Shown here piece after piece: positions 48,831-58,645 of a stretch of 64,000 bases of DNA. The position numbers were made by a program, and so were the translations under genes. Every line of letters starts with the position of its first letter. The stretch's first letter is position 1. The notes beneath the pieces are model-generated. The model ran no database searches. It saw only the letters and a program-made list of their open reading frames with translations, and had not been told where the DNA came from. This stretch comes from Corallochytrium limacisporum (Eukaryota; Opisthokonta). Location: NCBI GenBank assembly GCA_002811645.1, contig PDIP01000001.1, positions 139,083-203,082 of the forward strand, read 5' to 3'.

Positions 48831-51800
48831 ATGACGATAATTTGGAATCGTCTTCCCTTGCTCTCCCGGGCAAAGACGATTGAAGTGATACGAGTCCACC
48901 AGATAAGCACTTTGAGGCCTTATCAAGAGAATGCAGTCCGAGAGTGTTTGAAATATCTACGGGATAGACAAACTAAAATCAAAAATGGACGCAGTCAAGA
49001 CAGAGTGGCCAGCGATCCGGCACCGCGCGGACTTATATCCATGCCGACGGGTACGGGGAAGACAGTGGTAATAAGTCATGTGATCAAACGCCTTGTTGAA
49101 AGAGAAATTGATACAAGAGTATTGATCATGGTACACAGGAAAGAATTACTCGAGCAGATGGCCTCGGCAATCAAGCTTGTACTTCCTATGCATGCCCCAT
49201 TTCTGATTTCCGGCGGGACATTGGGTTCTTCGAAGAAAGCTCATAGTGTGATGATGGAAGGCATACGTACAAGCCCAGTTACTGTTGCGATGGTTGCAAC
49301 AATCAGTCAATCAAAAAGACTCAGAACCATTGATCCTGATCACTTTAGCCACATCATCATTGACGAGGCCCACCATGCGGTTGCAACGACCTATGTGAGG
49401 GTAATTTCTCACATAAGAAATGCTGGTCTCTTGGGTTTCACGGCAACGCCGTTTCGTGGCGATGTGAACTCTCAAAGTGTACCGAAGCGACCGCTTTTGC
49501 CCTTAGCGCAAACGGAGAACCTCATACCGGAATCATCGGGGCTTGAAGGCGTTTTCCGAGACATGGTCTTCAAATATGACATTCGGGCTGCTGTGCGAGA
49601 GGGTTGGTTGGTGAAGCCACAGCTGCTGATGCTACACTGTCTGAACATTGAAGAGAATGTCAAGGTCGTCCAAAAGACGCCCACTATGAACAACAAGACT
49701 TCTGGAGACTATCAACTGGCGGCTTTGAGTGAGTTTATGATTGAATCTACCAACATTCTGATTGTGGCTCGAGGCATTCTAGAGCATCTATCCGACAAAC
49801 AAGCAGTGATTTTCACTGTAAGTAAACAGCATGCGCATGATCTTGCTCAAATTCTAACTCATCAGAGCGGATATCTCTTCAGCAAAACCATTGCAACAGC
49901 TGTTGTAGACTCAGATACACCTCTTGGAGAACGCCAGGCTCTCGTTCACAAGTTCAGGGACAAAAGACTTCAGTTTCTAATCAATTGCAATATCCTCACG
50001 GAAGGGTTTGATGCGCCCAATGTTGAGGCTATAGCTATAGCGAGGCCCACCAGAAGTGCTGTACTGTACACCCAAATGGTAGGGCGTGCTTTGCGCCCAT
50101 CAAGTTGCGCTGTGCCCCACCTGACTGGAACACTTGGGTCTGATCCTGCAACTATGCTTGCGGAAGCTGAGCGAAGACGGCAAGCTCTGTCCTCGAGTGC
50201 AAAGCCAGAGGCCTTAGTAGTAGACTTCACAGGATCGACTGTGCGTCACACTCTGGTGCAGAGCACCGAGCTCTACGACGAAGACGCAATGGACTTTAAA
50301 GAAGATCCGTTCTATAGAGATGTCGTCTCCGACCAAGTTGAGGTGGACGGTACGCGCTGGGATGTTCAGGATATACGATTTGGTGTGAACGATGATAAAA
50401 TCGCTTTTGATGACTTGAAACTTTCTCGGGACAGGACGAGGACCAAACAACGGGAGACGTGTTCGTTTTCTGACGTGGAAGTTCAGCACTTTGCAGCTGC
50501 AGAAGCACACATTGACCCAAATACTGTGATTGGCATTCAGGGACTGGGCGATGTAGACGTTGCTTTTGCGGCTGTCCAAGTTGATGCTTTCGATCACACG
50601 GCAGATGGTCTGGATCTTCCTCGCAGTGAAACAGGCGACAGTAGCATTAGTCGCGAGGAGGCGAAGGAGAAGTTACAGATCAGAGAACCTATTCTAAATC
50701 GCTTGGGCACATTTCTTGCGATGGAGCGTCCTTCCCCAACTATGGGCTTGCTCGGGGCCGGTCAGGTTGGGGACGAAATCAGCGTAGAGCAAGTTCGCGA
50801 GTTGGAAAGGTTTGGAATCGAGGAACAGCAAGTTGACGGCAGTGCAACCTTAGCAAGGGCCGTTCTCGGGTACCTGAATTCGCACCCTGCCCCAACCGTC
50901 TCAGACTGTACCCGAATTGCCAAGGAATTTGACATCGGCCTAAACTCTGACGTAGTCAAGGGAATCAGAACAACCTTAACCTCCAGTCAAGTGAAGGAAC
51001 TTCTCCGCTACAAGCGAGTTGGAGGAGGTGATGTCATCCTTGAGGACGCCATTCTCCATGTCGTACGTTCTGACTTGAACTTGGAATCAACACTTGAAGA
51101 GCATAATTTCCAATCTATGAGCGCCCAGGACATCTTGAGCAGGGTAAGTGAGACGAAAGGCCTCCGCCTTGGCGGGCGCGATCTGCCAGGAAGCAGTATC
51201 CGAAAGAGTGCTGAAGGATCCTTACGAGCCATGCAGGTCAAGCAATTGAATCCTGGTAAGGAAACTTTCAACGGCCATCCAGATGGAGCAACAGTCGGCC
51301 AGATCGACGTCCTTCGACGTTGCGGCTATACCGAAGATGATTTGGAGATTATCGCGAGAAGTCTTGACAAGGATCCTATCCATAAGATCACACGACGCAT
51401 AGTTCTGAGGAATAAGCGGTTCAGATTTCGGGGACACAGAAAGGTTGTGACATTGAAAAAAATTGAAGATTCACTCAAAGACGCGGCCAAGAAGCGGATA
51501 GGGGATCGTGCGCGGAGCAGTAAGCTGTTGAGACCAGATGGTCCTGGTGGAGACGAACGAAGCGCTGTTGAATTCATGAGGGCAGCACTGGACGTTGGAG
51601 CCTTAGCAGAACTGTCAGACTGTCGCTCGAGTACAGCGAGGGAGCAGAGAAGGGCACTCACGGTCAAATTTGAACGGCAACTGACACCAGATCTTCTTGA
51701 TCAGCTCAGCATTTCTCGATTGATTTGTACTCTTCACGCTCTGCTACGTTCACATAATGCCGCAATTTCACCACTGCAGTCCTCAGCTGAAATTTCCTAA
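48831..51800 (+). CDS. IRC3: IRC3-like superfamily 2 DNA helicase with long C-terminal extension
   Basis: A 989-aa SF2 helicase related to mitochondrial IRC3, which acts on branched mitochondrial DNA in yeast. The N-terminus (MTIIWNRLPLLSRAKTIEVI) is basic and could be a targeting peptide. Seen: an RPYQENAVRECLKYL Q-like motif, Walker A PTGTGKT at about 72-78, DEAH at 178-181, FTATPFRGD, ILTEGFDAPNVEAIAIARPT near 387-406, and QMVGRALRPS near 415-424. The core ends near 470. The remaining ~500 residues have no family I recognise; they are charged, helical, and end with several basic helices. Yeast Irc3 is about 690 aa. Start is the first ATG. Convergent with the CCCH gene. Confidence 0.85.
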   Translation: MTIIWNRLPLLSRAKTIEVIRVHQISTLRPYQENAVRECLKYLRDRQTKIKNGRSQDRVASDPAPRGLISMPTGTGKTVVISHVIKRLVEREIDTRVLIMVHRKELLEQMASAIKLVLPMHAPFLISGGTLGSSKKAHSVMMEGIRTSPVTVAMVATISQSKRLRTIDPDHFSHIIIDEAHHAVATTYVRVISHIRNAGLLGFTATPFRGDVNSQSVPKRPLLPLAQTENLIPESSGLEGVFRDMVFKYDIRAAVREGWLVKPQLLMLHCLNIEENVKVVQKTPTMNNKTSGDYQLAALSEFMIESTNILIVARGILEHLSDKQAVIFTVSKQHAHDLAQILTHQSGYLFSKTIATAVVDSDTPLGERQALVHKFRDKRLQFLINCNILTEGFDAPNVEAIAIARPTRSAVLYTQMVGRALRPSSCAVPHLTGTLGSDPATMLAEAERRRQALSSSAKPEALVVDFTGSTVRHTLVQSTELYDEDAMDFKEDPFYRDVVSDQVEVDGTRWDVQDIRFGVNDDKIAFDDLKLSRDRTRTKQRETCSFSDVEVQHFAAAEAHIDPNTVIGIQGLGDVDVAFAAVQVDAFDHTADGLDLPRSETGDSSISREEAKEKLQIREPILNRLGTFLAMERPSPTMGLLGAGQVGDEISVEQVRELERFGIEEQQVDGSATLARAVLGYLNSHPAPTVSDCTRIAKEFDIGLNSDVVKGIRTTLTSSQVKELLRYKRVGGGDVILEDAILHVVRSDLNLESTLEEHNFQSMSAQDILSRVSETKGLRLGGRDLPGSSIRKSAEGSLRAMQVKQLNPGKETFNGHPDGATVGQIDVLRRCGYTEDDLEIIARSLDKDPIHKITRRIVLRNKRFRFRGHRKVVTLKKIEDSLKDAAKKRIGDRARSSKLLRPDGPGGDERSAVEFMRAALDVGALAELSDCRSSTAREQRRALTVKFERQLTPDLLDQLSISRLICTLHALLRSHNAAISPLQSSAEIS

Positions 51801-52048
51801 AGTGGAAATCAAGTAAAAACCTACCTAATATGTACAATAGTCACGGTTAAGGTGGTCAAATATTGATTTGTTTGAGACCAGGCAGTTCCATGGTTGGTGG
51901 TAATGGATACTGCACGTTACGAAGCGCACCAACAGCATCACCTTGAACTCTTATTCATAAATATTTTTTTATACACGTGTACGTTTGACAAAGAAAATAG
52001 TGAGATACGATCGGATTTTTGATAATAGACGCAGGAGTAGAACAGCCT

Positions 52049-53572
52049 CTAGGGTGTGTGGATGTAGCCTTCGCGTGTGATGAGATCGACCCATTGGCGA
52101 CGTCTCTCATCGTCCTCGCCCTGTACCCGGGCTGTGAACAAGCGACGACGAATTGTGTTCAGATGCTGGGCCAGGTAGTCCTCAGTGCCGTGAGAGAAAT
52201 TGCAAGTAATGAACCTCTTGCAGCTATCCACGAGACAGTCTTGAACTTTGAGGCAGCAGCCCCACCGGCCTTGATAAAAGAGGCAGTACAGGTCCTCACC
52301 ATCATGAAGAAAAGTGCAGTCATCACCACGAGTGCAAAATCCATCTACCCAAAAGTTCTTGCAAGGCCTCACGGCAGCCTTAGAGATCTTTGTGAGCTCC
52401 TTGACCCGGTACTGCTTGCGCTGCAATCGCCGACGCACTACACTGGGACTTGGGAACATGCATCCGTCTGGGCCGACAGTGTCTGCGTAAGGGGTCTGAT
52501 TGGTAGAGTGGGTCTCCGGGGGCGCAGCAGCCGGCGCTGCAGGGGCAGGTTGAGACTCCACAGGAGTTGGCTTCGGAGAAGTCGCAGGTGCAGGGACAGG
52601 GGCAGGGGCGCTCTGGGGCGGATAGTATGACTGATCCTGACCATTGTACGAGCCTTGCCTTTGTTGCTGCGATGCGACCGCAGATGGGTACGAGGCTTGT
52701 TGCCGCTGTTCTGTCACAGTGCCCGCAGCAGGAGCTGTAGTTGGGCGCATGGGGGACTGCATCGTGTCAGATCCAGACGAGGGCATCAAGAACTCCTGTA
52801 CTTGGTTTTGACCGTGGTTCTGAAGTGCTTGATGGTAGGCAGTCCCGGACTGCGGATGGTGGTGGTGGTGATGGTGCTGTTGTGAGAGGTGGAAGCTATT
52901 GGGTGGCGTCGGTGAGCGCTGGGGACTATTAGGAATAGACTCCGGGTTAGACATCATAAGCGTGGAGCCAGCAGAGGACGCAGTTGGACTTCCCGCTTGG
53001 TATCTGAATCCACCAGTAGGGGGCCCGAACAGGTAGTTTCCCATCCTGAGTGAGGGATCATTGGTATGGGTCTGCAGTGGAGTTTCACGCATTGCTTCTA
53101 CGGCAATCTTCAAAGCACGGACAGCTTCCAGAATCAAACGTCGCTTTTGATCAATGGAGACTCCTTCACCCTGACGGCCATGACGACTTAGCAGCAGATC
53201 CACATCTGACTTCAAATGGAAAACGAGAGCCGTAGAGTCAATCCCCTTGCTACTCTTAGGTTCATTACTGAACCAGCTGTCATACATATTTTGTTTCCCT
53301 AATAACATGTCGTTCATCTGCCCCACCACGCTCTTACGAAAATCAACTAATGCAAACTGTGTTCTTCCGACAATAAGATCATGAAGATAAGAGGCCACGC
53401 CAACAAGCACAAATGGCTTTTGGCAGCGCCGTCCTAATGTTCCGTGAACATATTTCAAATCTGTGAGAGGCTCAACCACCTGCAATGCCCATTGAACTGC
53501 ATTGTCCCCATTGCTAGCAGGTGGTGGCTCTGCGCCAGGTCCGGAGCGGGCCATGCTAGAGGCCTGCACCAT
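52049..53572 (-). CDS. CCCH-type zinc finger protein with Gln/Pro/His-rich middle
   Basis: A 507-aa predicted RNA-binding protein. The N-terminal 160 residues form a conserved-looking folded region (VQWALQVVEPLTDLKYVHG, FALVDFRKSVVGQMNDML) that I cannot name. The middle (about 160-370) is Gln/Pro/Ser/His-rich and disordered, with a run of seven His. The C-terminus has a canonical CX8CX5CX3H finger (Cys404, Cys413, Cys419, His423), followed at once by a second, degenerate Cys-rich segment whose last part CKRFITCNFSH fits CX5CX3H. Such tandem CCCH fingers bind AU- or poly-purine-rich RNA. A run of helical residues follows to the end (RRRLFTARVQGEDDERRRQWV). Two ATGs (53572 and 53554) are possible starts. 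Confidence 0.78.
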   Translation of the reverse strand: MVQASSMARSGPGAEPPPASNGDNAVQWALQVVEPLTDLKYVHGTLGRRCQKPFVLVGVASYLHDLIVGRTQFALVDFRKSVVGQMNDMLLGKQNMYDSWFSNEPKSSKGIDSTALVFHLKSDVDLLLSRHGRQGEGVSIDQKRRLILEAVRALKIAVEAMRETPLQTHTNDPSLRMGNYLFGPPTGGFRYQAGSPTASSAGSTLMMSNPESIPNSPQRSPTPPNSFHLSQQHHHHHHHPQSGTAYHQALQNHGQNQVQEFLMPSSGSDTMQSPMRPTTAPAAGTVTEQRQQASYPSAVASQQQRQGSYNGQDQSYYPPQSAPAPVPAPATSPKPTPVESQPAPAAPAAAPPETHSTNQTPYADTVGPDGCMFPSPSVVRRRLQRKQYRVKELTKISKAAVRPCKNFWVDGFCTRGDDCTFLHDGEDLYCLFYQGRWGCCLKVQDCLVDSCKRFITCNFSHGTEDYLAQHLNTIRRRLFTARVQGEDDERRRQWVDLITREGYIHTP

Positions 53573-53799
53573 GGCAGGAATTCAATTGTTTTTTATATTA
53601 ACTAATGCACTTCTTCCATATAGGATAATCCTTTAGTTCTTCGGACAACTTGAGGCTCATTCCCGAGGTACACAGAGCTGTGGGAACTATCACCCACTAT
53701 GAAAGTCTCAATATGTCCAAGTTTATGTTGTGAAACACTTGTGCGTGAGACCATACGATTACAATCCTTTCTTGGACGCCTGTACCCCGTAAATACCAC

Positions 53800-53816
53800 T
53801 GCTTACGCGTACGCAA
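53800..53816. repeat. 17-bp dispersed repeat, copy 1
   Basis: TGCTTACGCGTACGCAA, identical to 60848-60864. The core is nearly palindromic (TTACGCGTACGCAA resembles its own reverse complement), as expected for a dimeric factor site. Confidence 0.7.
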
Positions 53817-54205
53817 GTTTTTGCGAACCCAAGACCATGCGAATCTTCCTGAAAGCATCCCAGTGACGTCCACAAGCCAATACCAGAACAACAACACCCT
53901 TCGCCAAACCCCGATCATCCCACTTCCGGAACTAAACCTCCCTACCAAGCTGTTCCATCCTTTGCCAGCACACACACGGGTTCAGCACACACTCCAACAG
54001 TAGGGGCACGGAAGTATGGGAAATGCGGAGGGTGGGACCGGTGGATTGGTAGAGAACCCCGCCGTCTCCCGAAACCCCCCCCCCTTTTAGTTGCCCACGG
54101 GGTACGTACGAGACGTGTACCAGAGCAGGTAGCGGGGCATCCCGGGGTGGTGGACCTGTTACTCACACACACACCCTTCTCCCGTCCCTCTCTTCCCGGT
54201 GCCCT

Positions 54206-54224
54206 CCCCCCCCCCAGCGGGGGG
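54206..54224. repeat. Poly-C/poly-G inverted tract
   Basis: Ten C, AGC, then six G: a self-complementary fold-back in the promoter interval between the CCCH and OB-fold genes. Confidence 0.85.
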
Positions 54225-55612
54225 TCCTCCCGCACCCCACAAAGAGGGATCTCACCGTCTCCGCTTTCTACTCTCTCTGGTGTGGAGTGGTAGGCACTTG
54301 CCATTTGGGCTGAGTGGCCATTTCCATATTATTGTTCGAGTGTTGTCCCCCGAGGTGTGCTTTTCAGTTCTTTCACTAGGTATCGTTGCATACCCTTGAT
54401 CACCTGCAGGTTTTACTTTGTTTTGGAATGTGGTTTGTTGCAGGGAAGTGGTAGTACGGTGTGTCAGCCATGGCGGAGAAATTGAAGGGGAAGAAATAAG
54501 GGAGAAGGACTGACTGCGGGGTGCAAGGTTTGACACGAAGACACACCGAGCGGTCAGTCCGTTAGTATGAGTCGTGCACTGGTGACGCGGCTTACGCAGG
54601 CATTTTAAAGATTTGTTCCCGTAGGCATGCTGAGTATATGTATATGTTTTGGCAGTTCCGGACCTTCCTTCGTCCCCTCCGGGGAAAGCGTGAGGAGGAA
54701 GGGTGGGGAAATTTAGAGAGAAAATGGACAGAGGTGTGATTGAGAGCAGTCTCGGGCCATCCACTTTCCGGTCCATCTGCTTCTGATACACAGTGGCAGT
54801 GACTTGAAAGTGTACGAGGCCCCTTGTCAGCCATACCAGTCAGAGCAGCCGCGGTGGTGTCGTGAGACGACAACGAAGGACAGCCAACCGACCCTGTCCG
54901 CAATTCCCGTTCTCGAACAATGGGAAGACAATTTAAAGTGTCAGCACCATTGCAGGGTCGCAGGTGTAAAAAAAAGGTAAAAAAAAAAAACAGGCTTCCC
55001 GCCACGAAGATGTCAATCATGTCCGTTCGATGATGATGAGGGAGAAGTATTTTTTGACCGAGTGCGGTAGGGCCCAGCGATGATGAATAGACACCCTGAG
55101 AGTGAAGTGGACTGCAAGTATCGTTGGCCCGGATTCCTTTTCCCATCGGTGGCTGTCCTCCCCCCCCTTATCCTCCCCTGTCACCCAATTATTCTCGCTC
55201 GGGGCGCTCTCCTCTTGGGCTTTCCCATTATTGCCCAGCGCCCACCGCCCCCTGAAAATGTTGCGCTCCAAATCACGCACGTAAACCGGTTTCATCAGCA
55301 ACAAATGATACCTCCTCCCCACCCGCACCTCCGGAAGGATAACCCCGTTAGGGATATAGGGAGGAAAACAAGAGAAGAACGGGGCCGGGAGAGCCGCACA
55401 GTCAAGTAGCCGCCATTCGGGAGAAAAGGAGAACGGGATTGGTTTGGAACATTTTTTTTTCTTCTGGTAACACACACGACGGCTGCTGCTGTGCTTATGA
55501 TATGCCTTTGTGGGGCAATCCGTAGTAAATATTAGACTCCCCTTTTTCTGTCATATGCAGGGCATTCGCCGTCGGCTCTACGTTGCGCTTTTTGTTAGCG
55601 AATCGACACATT

Positions 55613-55660
55613 TGTGTGTGTGTGTCCGTGAGGGGCGTGTGTGTGTGTGTGTGTGTGTTT
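55613..55660 (+). repeat. Interrupted (GT)n microsatellite
   Basis: Two GT dinucleotide runs separated by CCGTGAGGGGC. Simple-sequence repeat, no coding value. Confidence 0.9.
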
Positions 55661-56200
55661 CCGTGTTCATTTTGCATTGCTGTATATATATTGTATGGGT
55701 AGGAGACTGTCAGCCATTTATGTTGGGGTTGTATATGAGTGGGGGTGGGGGCCCTTTTCCTCGTCCTGAGCTTGGCGCACACTGTCGATAAAATTGACCG
55801 TGGCAGGATGTTTGATGATATTGATAGATAAACGAGGTATGTAATTGATTATATTATTGATTTTACGACCGGATACTCGGTAGGGGCAGGGGCGGTGGGG
55901 GAGGTCCGCCGGGAAAAAAACTGTAGTTGTGTCCCCTCTTCAACCTGCGCAGTGTGGAGGGCGAAAAGCGCGCCAAACCATCTGTGCCGTCCCCTTGGAC
56001 GGCACAGGGTCATAGGAGCCCGCTTAGTTGGAAGCAGTGGTAATTTTACCTGGCGTGTTGGGTTAACTGCAGCTCAGTTTGAAAATTATTTACGGTACTT
56101 CAAGTGCTAACATCTGGAGAAGCCGAAGGAGCAAGCCACCCAGTGTACTGTTCACAATAGGAGCCATGGATCAAAGGCAGGGTGCGAACTGTCCGTGAAA

Positions 56201-58552
56201 ATGCCAACTACAGATGGCGGCGCAGGTGCCGCATCCAGTGCTCCAGTCACAGATCGGAAATCTGTGCTGAAGAGGATTGGTAGGGCCAACAATAAGGTTA
56301 CAAATAATGTTCATCAACTTCGCAGCCTCCCCTCAGACACAGTGGTGGAGTGTCAGGTTCAACTTATAATGAAGTACCAGTGTCCCCCTGATTTTGAAGG
56401 TAAAGATGGTTTCTACACCGGCAATATGAACGTAGAGGAAAAGGAGGCCTACACATATTTATACGATCTCTGGCTGAAGCATAGGAATGATCACAGAGTT
56501 GCCAAATGTGCGGTCAGCAGACGGTACAATCAAGTTCTTCTGGATGGAGGCCTCGCCTGTGGATCAGTGGTACTGATTACCAACGTTATCACACGGGCGG
56601 ATCCTACTGACAGTAAGAGTACGTCTCCTCTTGTGATCATTACAGGATTAGAGGTATTGAGCACTCCTGCACATGATCTTTTCCGAACGATTCATGAACA
56701 CTACATGGATTTCCACAGTTGGTCGGGCGGCCGCAACTTCGGGGATTCCGCAACGCTCGAGCGCAAACCCCGGCCCCTTTTTGGAGAAAAAGTTGTCTAT
56801 AAATTGCCCTTTTCCGACTACACTATTCACAGCGCGGCACAAGCTGGAGAGCGAAGCACACAGGAGGACTACCGATCCCTGTTGGACGTGTGCCTACCAA
56901 CAAGCCAGGGTGGCCTACTAAAGCGCAAGCTCTCCGGACGGCAATCAAATCCTTTGCTCCTAACAGTCCTTGCCAAGTATCGATTGATTGACTTTGGCCA
57001 CAGGAAGAATAGCAAAGCTGGATATCCGTACCTTTTGCAACTGGACTGTGCAGATGAGAACCTGGATGAGGGCGGCAAGAAGATTTCGGTCATTTGCTGG
57101 AACTACAAGGCGATTGTTGCGTTCAGGGACATCATTCCGGGAAATCGAGTGCTTTTGACGAACTACGTCGTTAAGCCCATCCGGAGCACACGGCCGGGGT
57201 ATCAGGACGTAGAAATCGCCATTAATGTGGACAAGCCACCAGGCGACGTTGTTCCCATTGACAACAGCGCTAACGAATCGATTCAGAATTGGCTAGGAGA
57301 GAATCCTGGTACACATCTTGTGAATCCAGCATATTGTTTTCGGTCTGCGAAACAGTTGCCTTTCCTGGCAGAGAATGCGCGTGTCGATGTCATTGGAATT
57401 GTTCACTACATCTCCCAGATATTTGTGGAGAAGCAGTCAGTGGACGGCACATTGATGCAGGTGCCGTTCCGATGGCTAGTGTTACATGATGGGTCACCAC
57501 GGGGCATGGACATGCCTGTCAAAATTTACAGCCATGATGAAATACTGGATCTGGCCAATGTGGTCATCGGAGACATTTTGGTTTTGACAAATATGATGTT
57601 GAGGACCCGTTTGCTTGCGGGATCTCATTCCAAACGGTACGCTCACGTCACAAGCACGGTCACGACGAGGCTGTATCAGGCGCCTTTGGATAACAGAGAT
57701 ATTGCTGAAGAATGGTTGGATCATTGGTTAAGCAAGGAAAGTGTTACACGAGAGGTCGCTGACTGGATCTCAGCGGAGCTGAAGCGTATGTACAGCGGCA
57801 AAGGACGTATCGGTCTTACTGGTGGTATGTTCCATCTGCCCCCTGATCCCATCGATATGGTCGGCTTCGATCGATCTCACTACCGCCCTATCGGGCTTAC
57901 AGACCTACCCCAATTGATTGAATCGATGTCTCTGTACGAGCGTAAGTCTGTGGCGGTTCGTGGTTATATTGTCGGCCTAGAATCATCGGTCCGAATCAAT
58001 GCGAGACAAGCTCCAGAGGGACGTCTGACGTATCAGTCTACACTGGGTGACCTGGATCCATTATCCTATGGATTCCATTTGGCAGATCATGCCGATAGTG
58101 CCTCATACGCAGCATGCGGTAGCGACGGCTATCGCAGGGTGAAAGAGAGTGACAAGCTCATGGGACCGAATGGTTACGTGTACGTTGCTCCGGAGCGTTT
58201 GGACAAAGAGAAGGTGATCAAGTTGATGATTTCTCCAAACTACACAAGTGTTCAAAACGTCTTTGATGGTACCAAGTCCATGTATGCCGCTCAGGCCATC
58301 TTCGATTTGTTCACGACCGAAGACGACCAAGAGCACACAGTCAGGCAGTCAAGACTATTCCAGGGTATCTCCAAGTTTGCACAGCCTATGACTGAAGATC
58401 AAATGCAGCCTTTTGGAGACGAACATACTGCCATAGCCGATACTCTGATCAACGACATTGGCCAGTTGGAGTTCATTGTCGATCTTTGGCGTGTCAGTCC
58501 CGGAGTGGTTGCGGTCTTGGCCCGCCGCGCCTTCGGCTTAAGGTCCAAGTAG
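56201..58552 (+). CDS. Multi-OB-fold protein, possibly RADX-like ssDNA-binding
   Basis: A 783-aa protein with no membrane helix. The frame extends upstream only from GTG, so ATG 56201 is used. Several beta-strand-rich segments have the spacing of OB folds: KVVYKLPFSDYTIHS (about 205-220), KKISVICWNYKAIVAFRDIIPGNRVLLTNYVVKP (about 297-330), and VPFRWLVLHDGSPRGMDMPVKIYSHDEILDLANVVIGDILVLTNMMLRT (about 424-475). The last has the W-x-D-G and GDxLVLTN pattern of RPA/RADX-type OB folds. RADX binds ssDNA at stalled forks and antagonises RAD51; that role here is inferred. C-terminal residues (about 560-780) match no family I recognise. Confidence 0.8.
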   Translation: MPTTDGGAGAASSAPVTDRKSVLKRIGRANNKVTNNVHQLRSLPSDTVVECQVQLIMKYQCPPDFEGKDGFYTGNMNVEEKEAYTYLYDLWLKHRNDHRVAKCAVSRRYNQVLLDGGLACGSVVLITNVITRADPTDSKSTSPLVIITGLEVLSTPAHDLFRTIHEHYMDFHSWSGGRNFGDSATLERKPRPLFGEKVVYKLPFSDYTIHSAAQAGERSTQEDYRSLLDVCLPTSQGGLLKRKLSGRQSNPLLLTVLAKYRLIDFGHRKNSKAGYPYLLQLDCADENLDEGGKKISVICWNYKAIVAFRDIIPGNRVLLTNYVVKPIRSTRPGYQDVEIAINVDKPPGDVVPIDNSANESIQNWLGENPGTHLVNPAYCFRSAKQLPFLAENARVDVIGIVHYISQIFVEKQSVDGTLMQVPFRWLVLHDGSPRGMDMPVKIYSHDEILDLANVVIGDILVLTNMMLRTRLLAGSHSKRYAHVTSTVTTRLYQAPLDNRDIAEEWLDHWLSKESVTREVADWISAELKRMYSGKGRIGLTGGMFHLPPDPIDMVGFDRSHYRPIGLTDLPQLIESMSLYERKSVAVRGYIVGLESSVRINARQAPEGRLTYQSTLGDLDPLSYGFHLADHADSASYAACGSDGYRRVKESDKLMGPNGYVYVAPERLDKEKVIKLMISPNYTSVQNVFDGTKSMYAAQAIFDLFTTEDDQEHTVRQSRLFQGISKFAQPMTEDQMQPFGDEHTAIADTLINDIGQLEFIVDLWRVSPGVVAVLARRAFGLRSK

Positions 58553-58611
58553 ACCACCCCCATTCGAATATACGTCTTCTTGATTCATATCCCAATATTT
58601 TCAGTGGCTTG

Positions 58612-58645
58612 CCACCCCACCCCCTTGGTGGTGGGGGAGGGGGGG
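58612..58645. repeat. C-rich/G-rich fold-back
   Basis: CCACCCCACCCCC, a TTGG loop, then TGGTGGGGGAGGGGGGG. The arms pair almost perfectly, and the G strand could also form a quadruplex. It lies 60 bp after the OB-fold gene stop, so it may act at that transcript's 3' end or in a downstream promoter. Confidence 0.8.

Larger units (their letters stand above)
53573..56200. other. Large divergent intergenic region CCCH/OB-fold
   Basis: 2.6 kb with no supported gene. Simple repeats dominate: a C run then G run at 54206-54224, C runs near 54077-54085 and 55163-55169, A runs near 54967-54990, and two (GT)n runs near 55613-55627 and 55638-55660. A 17-bp sequence at 53800-53816 recurs exactly at 60848-60864. 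Confidence 0.6.
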
